Shown one piece after another: positions 43,035 to 53,938 of a stretch of 64,000 bases of DNA; position 1 is the stretch's first letter, and each line of letters opens with the position of its first letter. The stretch spans positions 370,189-434,188 of the forward strand of contig NZ_LN901321.1 in the NCBI RefSeq assembly GCF_001465875.1, written 5' to 3'. Below the pieces are notes generated by a model. It saw nothing but the letters and a program-made list of their open reading frames with translations, did no database searches and was not told the origin of the DNA. The stretch is from Legionella saoudiensis (lineage in GTDB: Bacteria; Pseudomonadota; Gammaproteobacteria; Legionellales; Legionellaceae). A program made the position numbers and the translations under genes.

Positions 43035-43667
43035 TCATGGGGTTGCGGCAAGCTCAGCACTTGTAATTAATCCTACACCCATTTGTCCTAACTCCCTGCG
43101 AATTCGTTTAAACGCCTCCTTATTTAGTGGCTGAGTTGCATCCTCAATTAGATAAGTTTTAAACCCCTCGCGCAGCGCATCTTTAACACTATAATAAACA
43201 CAAACATCCGCACATAAACCACAAAAATAAAGGTCAGATGCGCCTTTAGCACGTAGGTACGCGGCTAAACCCGTACTATTTTTATGATCATTCTCATAAA
43301 AGCCACTATAACTGTCTATTTTCGGATTCATTCCTTTACGAAAAATGGCAGCAATCCCTTTTGTTTCCAATTGTGGGAAAAATTCAGCGCCTCGACTTCC
43401 TTGCACGCAATGATCAGGCCAAAGAGTTTGCTCAAGGCCATTGAGTTGAATTCGTTCAAAAGCTTTTTTATCAGAGTGATTGGAGGCAAAACTTTTATGG
43501 TTTTGCGGATGCCAATCTTGAGTGGCCACAATTAAGTCAAAATGATTCATTACTTGATTAATTACGGGAACAATTCCATCTGCTTGAGGTACTGCCAAGG
43601 CGCCTCCAGGCATGAAATCATTTTGAATATCAATAATAATTAATGCATTCATTATCTTAGTGCTCAT
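43035..43667 (-). CDS. pncA: Nicotinamidase
   Basis: A 210-residue isochorismatase-fold amidase turning nicotinamide into nicotinate for NAD salvage. The catalytic triad is visible: D13 (IIDIQNDF), K111 (FRKGMNPK) and C156 (LCADVCVYYS); metal ligands are D51, H53 and H87 (ATQDWHP; WPDHCVQG). Start ATG 43667 overlaps the pncB stop; ATG 43652 (MNALIIIDIQ) is an equally good start and closer to the family N-terminus. Confidence 0.93.
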   Translation of the reverse strand: MSTKIMNALIIIDIQNDFMPGGALAVPQADGIVPVINQVMNHFDLIVATQDWHPQNHKSFASNHSDKKAFERIQLNGLEQTLWPDHCVQGSRGAEFFPQLETKGIAAIFRKGMNPKIDSYSGFYENDHKNSTGLAAYLRAKGASDLYFCGLCADVCVYYSVKDALREGFKTYLIEDATQPLNKEAFKRIRRELGQMGVGLITSAELAATP

Positions 43668-45060
43668 ATTCTTGAATCAGTTGATCGCGTTTGGCTTTCA
43701 ACTCATTACTTAGGCCTATTTGATAAGTTTTTGGATGCTCAATACACTTGTATTCATCAGGTAATTGCGATAACCGTAGGCTAGAGTACTCTTTAATTTG
43801 TTGTAAAGATTTTGATGGTATTACTATCTTACCTTGAGCCATCACTTTATGAAGTAAAGGTTCTTTCGAGTAGCTTTGAAGTGATTCCAGGACAGTCTGA
43901 CCAAAAGGAGAATAGAGGGTATCTACTTGTTGTTCTTCAGCTAAAGCAATGACATCGGCGCCTAAAAAAAGATGTTTCTCAGTCATAACTCGATAAACCT
44001 GCTTTTTATAGGGAATAGTTATTTTTGCTGCATTTTCTGAAAGTTTAATCCGTGGTCTTTGATTGGCAACCGCTAATTTATATACCCCATCTAAAGCGGC
44101 ATCGGGCATCCCTACAATTAAATTGGAACCAACCCCAAACCCATCAATCGGTGCTTTCTGCGCGCGTAGCGCTTTGATACTGTGCTCGTTTAATTGATCA
44201 GAGGCAACAATTTTAACATAAGACATACCTGCTTCATTTAACATATGTCGCGCTTTATGGGCTAAGTTGTTTAAATCGCCGCTGTCTAAGCGTATCGCTT
44301 GCAAGCGCTGCCCTCGTTGCTCCATTTCCTTGCCTACGAGAATAGCATTAGGAATACCGCTTTCTAAGGTATTGTAGGTATCAACAAGCAGGGTAGAGTT
44401 ATCCGGCCAGATTTCGACAAAAGCACGAAAGGCCGCAAGCTCACTGTCGTAACTTTGAATAAAGGAATGCGCCATAGTGCCTGATACAGGGATTTGATAA
44501 TCACGGCCTGCACGCACATTGCTGGTGGCATCAAAACCACCAATAATGGCTGCGCGGCTAGCATAGTAACCACCAGGTCCTTGAGCTCTACGTAAGCCAA
44601 AATCAATTAACGTACTATCGCCTGCAACCTGTCTTATGCGACTTGCCTTAGTAGCAATAAGCGTTTGAAAATTTAATATATTTAGCAGAATGGTTTCGAT
44701 TAGCTGAGCCTCGATAATATTTGCTTCGACGGTGATAATTGGCGCGGTTGGAAATACGAGGTCTCCTTCGGCAACCGCATAAACGGTTCCGCTAAATTGA
44801 AAATGTTTCAGATAGTTCAGAAATTCAGGGTGTGCACCGTTTTGTGCCAAAAACTCAAGATCTGCGGCATCAAAGCGCAGGTTTTCTAATATTTTTAATA
44901 GATCCGCTAAACCTGCAAAAATGGCATAACCGGAGCCAAAAGGCAATTTACGAAAAAAATAATCAAAAATAGCTTGTTGTTTGTGCTGTCCTTGCAAAAA
45001 ATAAACTTCAGCCATAGTTAATTGGTAAAGGTCGGTATAACTTCCCGTAAAATCAAACAT
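43657..45060 (-). CDS. pncB: Nicotinate phosphoribosyltransferase
   Basis: A 467-residue NAPRTase making nicotinate mononucleotide from nicotinate and PRPP, with ATP. The start MFDFTGSYTDLYQLTMAEVY is typical; the region with IPVSGTMAHSFIQSY carries the autophosphorylated His and YVKIVASDQLNEHSIKAL is a conserved core. With the overlapping pncA it forms the deamidating NAD-salvage route. Confidence 0.94.
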   Translation of the reverse strand: MFDFTGSYTDLYQLTMAEVYFLQGQHKQQAIFDYFFRKLPFGSGYAIFAGLADLLKILENLRFDAADLEFLAQNGAHPEFLNYLKHFQFSGTVYAVAEGDLVFPTAPIITVEANIIEAQLIETILLNILNFQTLIATKASRIRQVAGDSTLIDFGLRRAQGPGGYYASRAAIIGGFDATSNVRAGRDYQIPVSGTMAHSFIQSYDSELAAFRAFVEIWPDNSTLLVDTYNTLESGIPNAILVGKEMEQRGQRLQAIRLDSGDLNNLAHKARHMLNEAGMSYVKIVASDQLNEHSIKALRAQKAPIDGFGVGSNLIVGMPDAALDGVYKLAVANQRPRIKLSENAAKITIPYKKQVYRVMTEKHLFLGADVIALAEEQQVDTLYSPFGQTVLESLQSYSKEPLLHKVMAQGKIVIPSKSLQQIKEYSSLRLSQLPDEYKCIEHPKTYQIGLSNELKAKRDQLIQEYEH

Positions 45061-45182
45061 TTAACTTCTTCACTCTGTGGCTAAAAATTATTTAGCTGTG
45101 GATTATAAAAGAGACATTGATGAAAATAATAGCGAAAAATGCTAATTCGTGAAAAACATTTTAAATTTTTTTTACTTTGCCC

Positions 45183-45210
45183 CTTGAAAGTATACTCACT
45201 GTCCCCATAT
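45183..45210 (+). promoter_or_regulatory. Heat-shock (sigma-32) promoter of groES-groEL
   Basis: CTTGAAA (45183-45189), 13-bp spacer, CCCCATAT (45203-45210) matches the RpoH consensus almost perfectly and lies about 50 bp before groES. No CIRCE element is seen, so induction by sigma-32 rather than HrcA is likely. Confidence 0.85.
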
Positions 45211-45257
45211 GCCATTCAGCAACATTACTGTTTAATTAAATTCAGGAGATATATGTT

Positions 45258-45548
45258 ATGAAAATTCGTCCTTTACACGATCGCGTAGTAGTTCGTCGTA
45301 TGGAAGAAGAACGTACCACAGCGGGTGGTATTGTGATTCCAGATAGCGCTACTGAGAAACCAATGCGTGGCGAAATCATTGCTGTTGGCGCTGGAAAAGC
45401 CTTAGATAACGGTGACGTACGTGCATTAGCTGTAAAAGTTGGTGACATCGTATTATTCGGAAAATATTCTGGTACTGAAGTTAAATTGGATGGTATCGAG
45501 TATGTAGTGATGCGCGAAGACGACATCATGGGTGTAATCGAGAAGTAA
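45258..45548 (+). CDS. groES: Co-chaperonin GroES (HtpA)
   Basis: A 96-residue co-chaperonin forming the heptameric lid of Gro[20 protein letters not shown] opens the beta-barrel, [17 protein letters not shown] marks the mobile loop region, and the end is [15 protein letters not shown] lies about 9 nt before ATG. First gene of the htpAB operon; in L. pneumophila known as htpA. Confidence 0.98.
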   Translation: MKIRPLHDRVVVRRMEEERTTAGGIVIPDSATEKPMRGEIIAVGAGKALDNGDVRALAVKVGDIVLFGKYSGTEVKLDGIEYVVMREDDIMGVIEK

Positions 45549-45565
45549 TTGAATTGATTCATTAG

Positions 45566-47224
<1,659 letters not shown>

Positions 47225-47242
47225 GCTGTCTACCCCAGACCC

Positions 47243-47273
47243 AAAAAACCCGCCTTAATGGCGGGTTTTTTTT
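47243..47273 (+). terminator. Rho-independent terminator after groEL
   Basis: AAAAAACCCGCC (47243-47254) pairs with GGCGGGTTTTTT (47260-47271), a 12-bp stem with a 5-nt loop and a T-run to 47273. Classic intrinsic terminator, 18 nt past the groEL stop. Confidence 0.93.
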
Positions 47274-47329
47274 GTCGAAAATTTGTTTCTTAAAGCGAAA
47301 CAACTCAAGGCTTCGTGCCTCTCCAGCTA

Positions 47330-48229
47330 CTATTTATTTTTAATAATTTGTTCAGCAACCCCATGTTTCATCACAATAATACTAATACGACGGTTCACTG
47401 CATTTAATGGGTCTTTTTTATTGAGAGGAACTGTTGATGAAAAACCTGAAACAGACATTACTTTGTTTTCATCCATACCCGATTTAACCAAAGCACGTCG
47501 TGCAGCATTCGCTCTTTGGGTTGATAATTCCCAGTTCGTATATTCCAACTCATCAGGATTATGATAAGGATGAGAATCAGTATATCCTTGGATGGTTACT
47601 TTGTTAGGAACTCCATTGAGTAACTTGGAAATTTTTAAGAAAATAGGTTCAAATTCAGGATTTAATTTTTCGGATCCCACATCGAACATAGGATGTTTTT
47701 GATCGTCAATCAATTGAATGCGTAAACCATCATGTACGATCTCCATGAGCATGCGGTCTTTTAAACCACTAAGCGATGGATCATTTTGAATGCTCAGGTT
47801 GATTTGCGACTTTAGCTCCTCTAATTTTTGTGTTTCATTTTGTGAGGATTGAATTACTTGAGTACTTTGTTCCTGCTTTGCCAGTTTAGCGGCAGCTTTG
47901 TCGGTAGTAGAAACCGAACCATTAGTGTCTTCAACTTTTGGTCCTCCACCTTTAATGCGAACTTGTTGGTTACCAACGTTTTCACCACCAAAAAAGGATA
48001 CGCGTAATGGTTGTTTAAAGTATTCAGAAATACCATCTTTTTGAGCCTTGTTTAATGAGGCAATTAGCCACATCAACAAGAAAAATGCCATCATTGCTGT
48101 GACAAAATCAGCATAGGCAATTTTCCAGGAGCCTCCATGATGGCCATGCCCATGCTTTTTTACTTTCTTAATAATAATCGGATTAGGAGCCTTTTTACCC
48201 TTGCTATTACTGTTATTCGCTTCACTCAT
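47330..48229 (-). CDS. motB: Flagellar motor protein MotB
   Basis: A 299-residue stator subunit. After a short cytoplasmic N-terminus with a His-rich run (KKHGHGHHGGSWKIAYADFV), one membrane helix holds the proton-binding aspartate (YADFVTAMMAFFLLMWLIAS), then a plug and linker, and a C-terminal OmpA-like peptidoglycan-binding domain (IQGYTDSHPYHNPDELEYTN; NRRISIIVM). Nine nt after motA. The Asp and plug layout are typical of proton-driven MotB. Confidence 0.93.
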   Translation of the reverse strand: MSEANNSNSKGKKAPNPIIIKKVKKHGHGHHGGSWKIAYADFVTAMMAFFLLMWLIASLNKAQKDGISEYFKQPLRVSFFGGENVGNQQVRIKGGGPKVEDTNGSVSTTDKAAAKLAKQEQSTQVIQSSQNETQKLEELKSQINLSIQNDPSLSGLKDRMLMEIVHDGLRIQLIDDQKHPMFDVGSEKLNPEFEPIFLKISKLLNGVPNKVTIQGYTDSHPYHNPDELEYTNWELSTQRANAARRALVKSGMDENKVMSVSGFSSTVPLNKKDPLNAVNRRISIIVMKHGVAEQIIKNK

Positions 48230-48238
48230 AATTTTTCT

Positions 48239-49126
48239 CTAGCTTGTTGCTGCACTTGCTGCTGAATCAGTTTGTTTTACATTCTTTATTTCATCACTTA
48301 ATTGCGAGAAGGAGGGGCGTTGGGCTGAAAATAGAACTTTACGGCCAAATTCAACAGCAATTAGTGGTGGATTGTTATGCAAACTTGCTAAAATCGTCGC
48401 TTTAATTGATTGCAACATAAGCTGAGTTTGGTTTGCTCTTTGTTCCATAGCAGTAGCTATAGGCCCAATAAATCCATAACCTAATAAAATACCCAAGAAG
48501 GTTCCTACAAGTGCATGTGCAATTAGTACGCCCAATTCAGCCGGAGGAAGGTTAATTGATTCCATAGTATGCACCACCCCAAGAACAGCCGCCACGATAC
48601 CAAAAGCAGGCATTGCATCGGCTATTTTAGTAATGGTATTGGCGGGGATTAGCTCTTCGGCATGGTGTGATTCAATTTCCATATCCATTAGAGCTTCTAA
48701 TTGAAATGGTTGCAAGTTCGAAGTAATGATTAAGCGAAAGTAGTCACAAATAAATTCAATAATGTGATGCTCATTCATTAATGCTGGGTAATTGGTGAAA
48801 ATAGGGCTGCTTTCTGGTTCCTCAATATCTGATTCAACAGACATCATTCCTTGCTGACGCGCCTTATTTAAAAGATTATACAATAACCCTAATAAACTAA
48901 TGTAGGTCGCTTTAGATGTTTTTTCACTACGAAATACTTTAGGCAGCGCCTTACCTAGAGCTTTGAGAACACTCATACTATTACCTACAATAAGGGCACC
49001 TAAAGCAGCTCCGCCAATGATCATTAATTCTATCGGTTGAAATACGGCGGCCAAATGACCACCGCCTAAGGCAAACCCACCAAAAACACAAACTAAGACC
49101 ACAACATAACCTAATAAAATTAACAT
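48239..49126 (-). CDS. motA: Flagellar motor protein MotA
   Basis: A 295-residue stator channel subunit with four membrane segments: near residues 3-22, 33-52, and the MotA/TolQ/ExbB pair around 175-220 (ADAMPAFGIVAAVLGVVHTM and VGTFLGILLGYGFIGPI). The large cytoplasmic loop contains the charged rotor-interacting region. It precedes motB by 9 nt; the pair drives flagellar rotation. Confidence 0.93.
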   Translation of the reverse strand: MLILLGYVVVLVCVFGGFALGGGHLAAVFQPIELMIIGGAALGALIVGNSMSVLKALGKALPKVFRSEKTSKATYISLLGLLYNLLNKARQQGMMSVESDIEEPESSPIFTNYPALMNEHHIIEFICDYFRLIITSNLQPFQLEALMDMEIESHHAEELIPANTITKIADAMPAFGIVAAVLGVVHTMESINLPPAELGVLIAHALVGTFLGILLGYGFIGPIATAMEQRANQTQLMLQSIKATILASLHNNPPLIAVEFGRKVLFSAQRPSFSQLSDEIKNVKQTDSAASAATS

Positions 49127-49189
49127 GTTTATTCTATCTCCACACCAACAGCCTTAACCTAAGTTTGGCTTTATCATTTTTATTTTTGC

Positions 49190-49930
49190 TTATTGAGCGA
49201 GGTAATCATGCACCACGCGTCCATAAGGCAAGGTTAAATCAGTTAATAAATGTACTGCTTTTACAATGCGACGCACAGGAAGGCTTGCTACCGGTGCTAG
49301 TGCATGGTGCGCTAATTCTAATTGTGCAGGGCCCTGCCATGCGCCTTTTAAATTAACATCGGTCAGCATAATTTCGACCAATTCGCAAATTTGCGTGCCA
49401 CCATTTACATGAGGAATTATTTTTAACAAATAAATGGGGGTGTTAATCGCTTCGGCCACTTTCTTAAGATCCAGAGGTTCATATTTATACCCCATGGTTG
49501 CTGTAGCAATCCGACAAGGACCATAATCAAGTGTTCCTAAGAAGGTATCATTTACTACTTCTAATTTGGGTTGGGCTAGTTTTTTCGGGTAACCCCAAAT
49601 CTCACGTCCCGCAGCGATGGGCGCAAGATCATCCAAATACATGGCATGAGTATAACTACCCATTTTTCCCTTATAACGAACCGGAATTACTTGCCCTGAT
49701 TCAGTATAATCACCAAAGCCTGTTGAATCAGGCATACGGATAAATTCAAATTGCACCAAAGGTTCCACTACTTCTAAAGGCTCAGGAACTATTTCACGAA
49801 GTAAATCCATATCTGTTTCATAGGTAACTGTCAAAAACTCTCTATTAATAAAGCGATAGGGACCACGTGGATATGCTGAGCTTGTAAGTGGCATGGCAAA
49901 TGCTTTTTCTTTAACTTCAGACTCTTTCAT
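49190..49930 (-). CDS. adc: Acetoacetate decarboxylase
   Basis: A 246-residue enzyme converting acetoacetate to acetone and CO2. The Schiff-base lysine is in [14 protein letters not shown], matching the YPKKLGYP motif of the clostridial enzyme (244 residues), and an Arg/Glu pair occurs in [15 protein letters not shown] and [17 protein letters not shown] 49930 has GAGG 7 nt upstream; a GTG at 49942 is an alternative. It follows the 3-hydroxybutyrate dehydrogenase gene by about 50 nt. Confidence 0.92.
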   Translation of the reverse strand: MKESEVKEKAFAMPLTSSAYPRGPYRFINREFLTVTYETDMDLLREIVPEPLEVVEPLVQFEFIRMPDSTGFGDYTESGQVIPVRYKGKMGSYTHAMYLDDLAPIAAGREIWGYPKKLAQPKLEVVNDTFLGTLDYGPCRIATATMGYKYEPLDLKKVAEAINTPIYLLKIIPHVNGGTQICELVEIMLTDVNLKGAWQGPAQLELAHHALAPVASLPVRRIVKAVHLLTDLTLPYGRVVHDYLAQ

Positions 49931-49979
49931 TTTCGGCCTCACTTAAAATAGTTGTATAGGAACACATCTATTCCTAATG

Positions 49980-50762
49980 TTATTGCATGAACCAACCATG
50001 ACTAACAACTAAGGATTGGCCAGTCAGAGCATTTGTGTCAAACGCAGCGAAGAATAATGCCGTTTGCGCCACATCCTCAGTGGTAGTGAATTCGCCATCT
50101 ACCGTATCCTTTAACATAACCTTTTTAACAACATCTTCCTCACTAATTCCTAATTCTTTAGCTTGTTCAGGAATTTGTTTTTCAACTAAAGGAGTACGCA
50201 CGAATCCAGGGCAAATTACGTTGGCTCTTACCTTATGAGCTGCCCCTTCTTTAGCAACTACTTCACATAAACCGATTAAGCCATGTTTTGCTGTAACATA
50301 GGGAGCTTTAAGAACGGAGGCTTCTTTGGAATGCACCGAGCCCATATAAATGATGCTGCCACCATTACCTGCAGCATACATGTGTCTGAGTGCGGCACGA
50401 GTTGTCAAAAAAGCGCCATCTAAATGAATGGATAATAATTTTTTCCAATCGGAGTAGGGGAGTTGATCAATTGAGTTAATAATTTGAATTCCAGCGTTAC
50501 TCACTAGAATATCAACGCTGCCGAAGTGTTCCACTACGGCATCAACCCCTTGATTCACTTCTTCTTCATTAGTGACGTTCATGGCAACGGCCATGGCCTG
50601 TCCACCATGAGATTTGATTTCTTCTGCGGCAAGGTTAGCTTGATCTAAGTTGAGATCAGCAATAGCAACTTTAGCTCCTTCTTTAGCATAAACTAACGCA
50701 ATTTCCTTACCTATACCACTGGCAGCACCTGTGATTATTGCAACCTTATTTTTTAAGCGCAT
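49980..50762 (-). CDS. bdhA: 3-hydroxybutyrate dehydrogenase
   Basis: A 260-residue short-chain dehydrogenase. Cofactor motif [15 protein letters not shown] motif [11 protein letters not shown], catalytic Ser/Tyr/Lys in [20 protein letters not shown], and the late [18 protein letters not shown] seen in 3-hydroxybutyrate dehydrogenases. It interconverts (R)-3-hydroxybutyrate and acetoacetate with NAD. Legionella store polyhydroxybutyrate, so with adc downstream it probably serves its turnover. Confidence 0.92.
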   Translation of the reverse strand: MRLKNKVAIITGAASGIGKEIALVYAKEGAKVAIADLNLDQANLAAEEIKSHGGQAMAVAMNVTNEEEVNQGVDAVVEHFGSVDILVSNAGIQIINSIDQLPYSDWKKLLSIHLDGAFLTTRAALRHMYAAGNGGSIIYMGSVHSKEASVLKAPYVTAKHGLIGLCEVVAKEGAAHKVRANVICPGFVRTPLVEKQIPEQAKELGISEEDVVKKVMLKDTVDGEFTTTEDVAQTALFFAAFDTNALTGQSLVVSHGWFMQ

Positions 50763-50900
50763 GATTACAATCCTTGTAGTGTTTTCTGGTTAATCCTAAA
50801 AATTATTGAGAACAATCAAAAAATTAATCTTTTTAGAGTATAGCAATGGAAATTTGATATTGCTGTACTTCCTTATATTTTTTTTCTGGAACAAAGCAAA

Positions 50901-50919
50901 CCTGGACTTAGGGTCCAGG
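50901..50919. terminator. Hairpin after the glycine-zipper lipoprotein gene
   Basis: CCTGGAC (50901-50907) and GTCCAGG (50913-50919), 7 bp with a 5-nt loop, lie 25 nt past the stop of the minus-strand gene at 50945. Arms resemble but differ from the CCTGGTT family. On the minus strand it is followed by no long T-run. Confidence 0.45.
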
Positions 50920-50944
50920 CTTGTAGTGGCTGTAATTTAATGAA

Positions 50945-51205
50945 TTAGTAATAATAACCATGACGATAATAATGACGATTATAGTAATAGGCTCGTCTGT
51001 CTTGATCACGGCCAATAGCGTTTCCGACTAAAGCACCAGCTCCAGCCCCAATCACGGTCCCAACGGCACTACCGCCAGTTACGGCATAGCCTAAACCTGC
51101 ACCAGCAGCCCCACCAACACCGGTACCTACTTCAGTATTGGTACAACCCCCCAACATCAATGTAGCCAGGCTGATTACACATAATGATGAGATGATTTTT
51201 TTCAT
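50945..51205 (-). CDS. Glycine-zipper outer-membrane lipoprotein
   Basis: An 86-residue lipoprotein. The signal peptide ends in the lipobox LMLGGC (Cys about residue 20), followed by the glycine-zipper 2TM stretch GTGVGGAAGAGLGYAVTGGS and VGTVIGAGAGALVGNAIG, as in SlyB/YmgG/17-kDa antigen proteins, and a Tyr/His-rich tail (RRAYYYNRHYYRHGYYY). ATG 51205 has GGGAG 7 nt upstream; a 66-nt longer frame is unlikely. Probable envelope-stress or integrity protein. Confidence 0.88.
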   Translation of the reverse strand: MKKIISSLCVISLATLMLGGCTNTEVGTGVGGAAGAGLGYAVTGGSAVGTVIGAGAGALVGNAIGRDQDRRAYYYNRHYYRHGYYY

Positions 51206-51437
51206 AGTAGACTCCCTTTTCTTATTTAGGTATTTTCCTAAAGTAGTTTTTAACTTATGGAATAAAACCATTACGATATTTCTTCACTATGAATAATAGT
51301 ACAAAAATAGAGCTGTGTGTGAAATTAAAATTCATTGTTAATTTATAATTAGCAGTTTTCGCGTTGGGATTTTACTCCGACCTAGGTTTTCCAGTAGTAT
51401 TAGATAATTAGAATAATAATAAGAAGAAGAGGACGCT

Positions 51438-52310
51438 ATGTTCAAAGGAAGTATAGTGGCTTTAGTTACACCAATGCGAGATGATCAAGTTGATATACCT
51501 CGATTACGTGAATTGGTGGAGTTTCATATTGAAATGGGTACTCACGGTATTGTTGCTGCAGGCTCCACGGGCGAGGCAGGGACTTTATCGCATGAGGAAA
51601 AAATTTTAGTAATCAAAACTGTTATAGAGCAAGCTAAAGAGCGCATTCCTGTCATTGCGGGTACCGCGATGAATGCAACGCGTGATTGCATTAAGTTGAC
51701 TCAAGAAGCAATGGAGTGCGGTGCACATGCTGCGTTGATTATGACTCCTTCCTATATAAAACCTACCCAAGAAGGTTTATACCAACATTATTGCAGTATT
51801 GCCCAATCGGTTGCTATGCCGATTATCCTTTATAATGTACCAGGTCGCACTGCATGTGATTTATTACCAGAAACCGTAGCACGGCTGGCGAAAATCTCTA
51901 ATATTATAGGGATTAAAGATGCAACCGGCCAAATGACCCGCTTACAACAAATTCTGCGCCTTTCTGAAGGTCGAATCGATGTTTATAGTGGAGATGATCC
52001 TACTGCAGCCTCATGGATGTTAGCAGGGGCTAAAGGTAATATTTCAGTAACCGCTAACGTGGCAGCTAAGTTAATGGCAAAAATGTGCGATAGCGCCTTA
52101 GATGGTGATCATGCAGTTAGTTTACGTTTGCATGAACAACTTATGCCTTTGAATGACTTATTGTTTATTGAAACAAATCCTATTCCTGTTAAATGGGCTA
52201 TGTATAAAATGGGCTTAATTGCTAATGAGCTGAGATTACCTCTAACCCCATTATCTGCAGAGCATCATGGTGCATTGGAGCAGGTAATGAAGCGTTTAGA
52301 ATTGATTTAA
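51438..52310 (+). CDS. dapA: 4-hydroxy-tetrahydrodipicolinate synthase
   Basis: A 290-residue TIM-barrel aldolase making the first committed intermediate of lysine and diaminopimelate synthesis from pyruvate and aspartate semialdehyde. Schiff-base lysine in GIKDATG (near residue 161), Tyr in [12 protein letters not shown], and the Thr pair in [11 protein letters not shown] are present. AGAGG lies before ATG 51438. The stop is followed directly by a small BamC-like lipoprotein gene, as in E. coli dapA-bamC. Confidence 0.97.
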   Translation: MFKGSIVALVTPMRDDQVDIPRLRELVEFHIEMGTHGIVAAGSTGEAGTLSHEEKILVIKTVIEQAKERIPVIAGTAMNATRDCIKLTQEAMECGAHAALIMTPSYIKPTQEGLYQHYCSIAQSVAMPIILYNVPGRTACDLLPETVARLAKISNIIGIKDATGQMTRLQQILRLSEGRIDVYSGDDPTAASWMLAGAKGNISVTANVAAKLMAKMCDSALDGDHAVSLRLHEQLMPLNDLLFIETNPIPVKWAMYKMGLIANELRLPLTPLSAEHHGALEQVMKRLELI

Positions 52311-52322
52311 TTGGGGAATGTT

Positions 52323-52535
52323 GTGAAAAAGTTGAGTTTTATTGTTTGTAGTATGTTGGTACTTACCGCCTGTTCCAGCCGTTATTCAAGTAACGGAGAG
52401 AGTCTATACTTAAAAAGCAGGAATGGTGTGCATTTAGAAGTACCACCCCCATTAACAAAAGAAAATATTAGTGATTTTTATAATTTACCTCCACAAAATC
52501 AGGATGCACGAGTCAGTATCGCACCACCGAGGTAA
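52323..52535 (+). CDS. Miniature BamC/NlpB-like lipoprotein
   Basis: A 70-residue lipoprotein with signal MKKLSFIVCSMLVLTAC and lipobox LTAC. After the Cys the sequence SSRYSSNGESLYLKSRNGVH and LEVPPPLTKENISDFYNLPP resembles the unfolded N-terminus of BamC, which binds BamD, but the two folded BamC domains are absent. GTG 52323 is the chosen start (GGGG 7 nt upstream); a TTG at 52311 is possible. The dapA neighbour supports BamC ancestry. Function inferred: outer-membrane assembly, unproven. Confidence 0.65.
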   Translation: MKKLSFIVCSMLVLTACSSRYSSNGESLYLKSRNGVHLEVPPPLTKENISDFYNLPPQNQDARVSIAPPR

Positions 52536-52547
52536 TAAGGGGCTATC

Positions 52548-53837
52548 ATGACATCTGAGTCAGATGAATTACTCATAATACAAGAGTTATCCAAACGCAT
52601 TGTGGATGCGCAACGTAAGATCCGGATTCTTGATAGTATTAAATGGGATGAAGGGATTAAAAAGGAATTTTTTAAACATAAAGGACAACGACTTCCAGCA
52701 GTGGATAAAGAGTATTATGAAAAGAAACCACTGCCTTTCAATGTTCATGATAAGCAAGAAGAATTTCGTTTAATTTTACGAGATGCTCAAAATCAATTAG
52801 GGCAGTATTCTACCGTGACCCGTTTAATCCGGCGTCAATGTGAAGAATACAGTCGGGCATCTCAAATGCTTTTTGCACGCGGAACCCCTGCCTTCAGCGA
52901 GCTGGCGATGGAGCTTTATGGCAGTCCTAATGATGTGTTTTATGCCGGCGGTCCGCGCATGTCTCAAATGGGCACACTGCTTTTTGATGTATTAACTGAT
53001 TTGAGCGTGCAATTGCAATCTGAGGCAGATGTTAAGCACTATACTCCGCAACAAGCCCAGGAAATTTTGCAAGCTCGGCTAGGTGCTTTTTTTGATAAAC
53101 ACCCAGGCCGGGTAACCGTAATGGTCAGCGATGACATGGTTGCTGATGCTTCTGCTGGTGCGGATAGCATTAAACTAAGCCAGCAAGCAATGTTTAGTGA
53201 GCGTGATTTGCGTTATTTAGAAGTTCATGAGGGTTGGGTGCATGTTGGTACTACGCTAAATGGTTCAATGCAGCCCAATTGCTTTTTCTTATCTAAGGGT
53301 TCACCTTCGAGTAGCGTCATTCAGGAAGGACTTGCGGTGATCACTGAAATTGTTACCTTCTCGTCATATCCTGGGCGGATGCTAAAAATCACGAATCGAG
53401 TTATTGCGCTGGATAAAGTAACTCAGGGGGCGAATTTCTTGGATATCTATCGCTATTTTCTGGACTGTGGTTTATCTCCAGAGGATAGCTACAATCAAAC
53501 GGTACGAATTTTTCGTGGCAGTACGCCCACAGGTGGCCCTTTTACTAAAGATTTATCTTATGCGAAGGGTTTTATTCTCATTTATAACTACATTCGTTTT
53601 GCAATCAGCCAGAAACATGTAGACTCAATCCCATTGTTGTTTACCGGCAAACTGGTTTTAGATGATTTGCCTTTATTGCGCGAATTAATGGAGCGGGACA
53701 TTTTGACAAGTCCGGTCTATTTACCCTCACCATTTAGAGATTTAGCTGCATTAAGTGCGTGGATGAGTTTTTCATTATATCTAAATCAATTCGATTTAAA
53801 TGAAATACAAAGGAACTTTCGTTTCTTATTAACCTAA
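52548..53837 (+). CDS. DUF1704/QEGLA-motif metallopeptidase-like protein
   Basis: A 429-residue protein annotated in bacteria as flavohemoglobin expression-modulating QEGLA motif protein. The zinc-binding HExxxH motif is H227-E228-x3-H232 (VHEGWVH) and the third ligand E260 lies in VIQEGLAVITE. The family (DUF1704) includes the eukaryotic tubulin tyrosine carboxypeptidases MATCAP, so a metallocarboxypeptidase activity is plausible. AAGGGG precedes ATG 52548 by 6 nt; it follows the lipoprotein by 12 nt and probably shares the dapA transcript. No signal peptide. Confidence 0.85.
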   Translation: MTSESDELLIIQELSKRIVDAQRKIRILDSIKWDEGIKKEFFKHKGQRLPAVDKEYYEKKPLPFNVHDKQEEFRLILRDAQNQLGQYSTVTRLIRRQCEEYSRASQMLFARGTPAFSELAMELYGSPNDVFYAGGPRMSQMGTLLFDVLTDLSVQLQSEADVKHYTPQQAQEILQARLGAFFDKHPGRVTVMVSDDMVADASAGADSIKLSQQAMFSERDLRYLEVHEGWVHVGTTLNGSMQPNCFFLSKGSPSSSVIQEGLAVITEIVTFSSYPGRMLKITNRVIALDKVTQGANFLDIYRYFLDCGLSPEDSYNQTVRIFRGSTPTGGPFTKDLSYAKGFILIYNYIRFAISQKHVDSIPLLFTGKLVLDDLPLLRELMERDILTSPVYLPSPFRDLAALSAWMSFSLYLNQFDLNEIQRNFRFLLT

Positions 53838-53938
53838 TAGGTGTAGCCCAATTGCAAGCATCATGGCTCTTACTTAGACGAAAACCCTCTCTAATGTAAG
53901 CGCCATATCAAGTTACACCGAATAAGAAAAACTTACAT

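Noticed and set aside
47283..47564. ORF opposite motB's 3' end
   Set aside because: Starts before and overlaps motB antisense, with no binding site.
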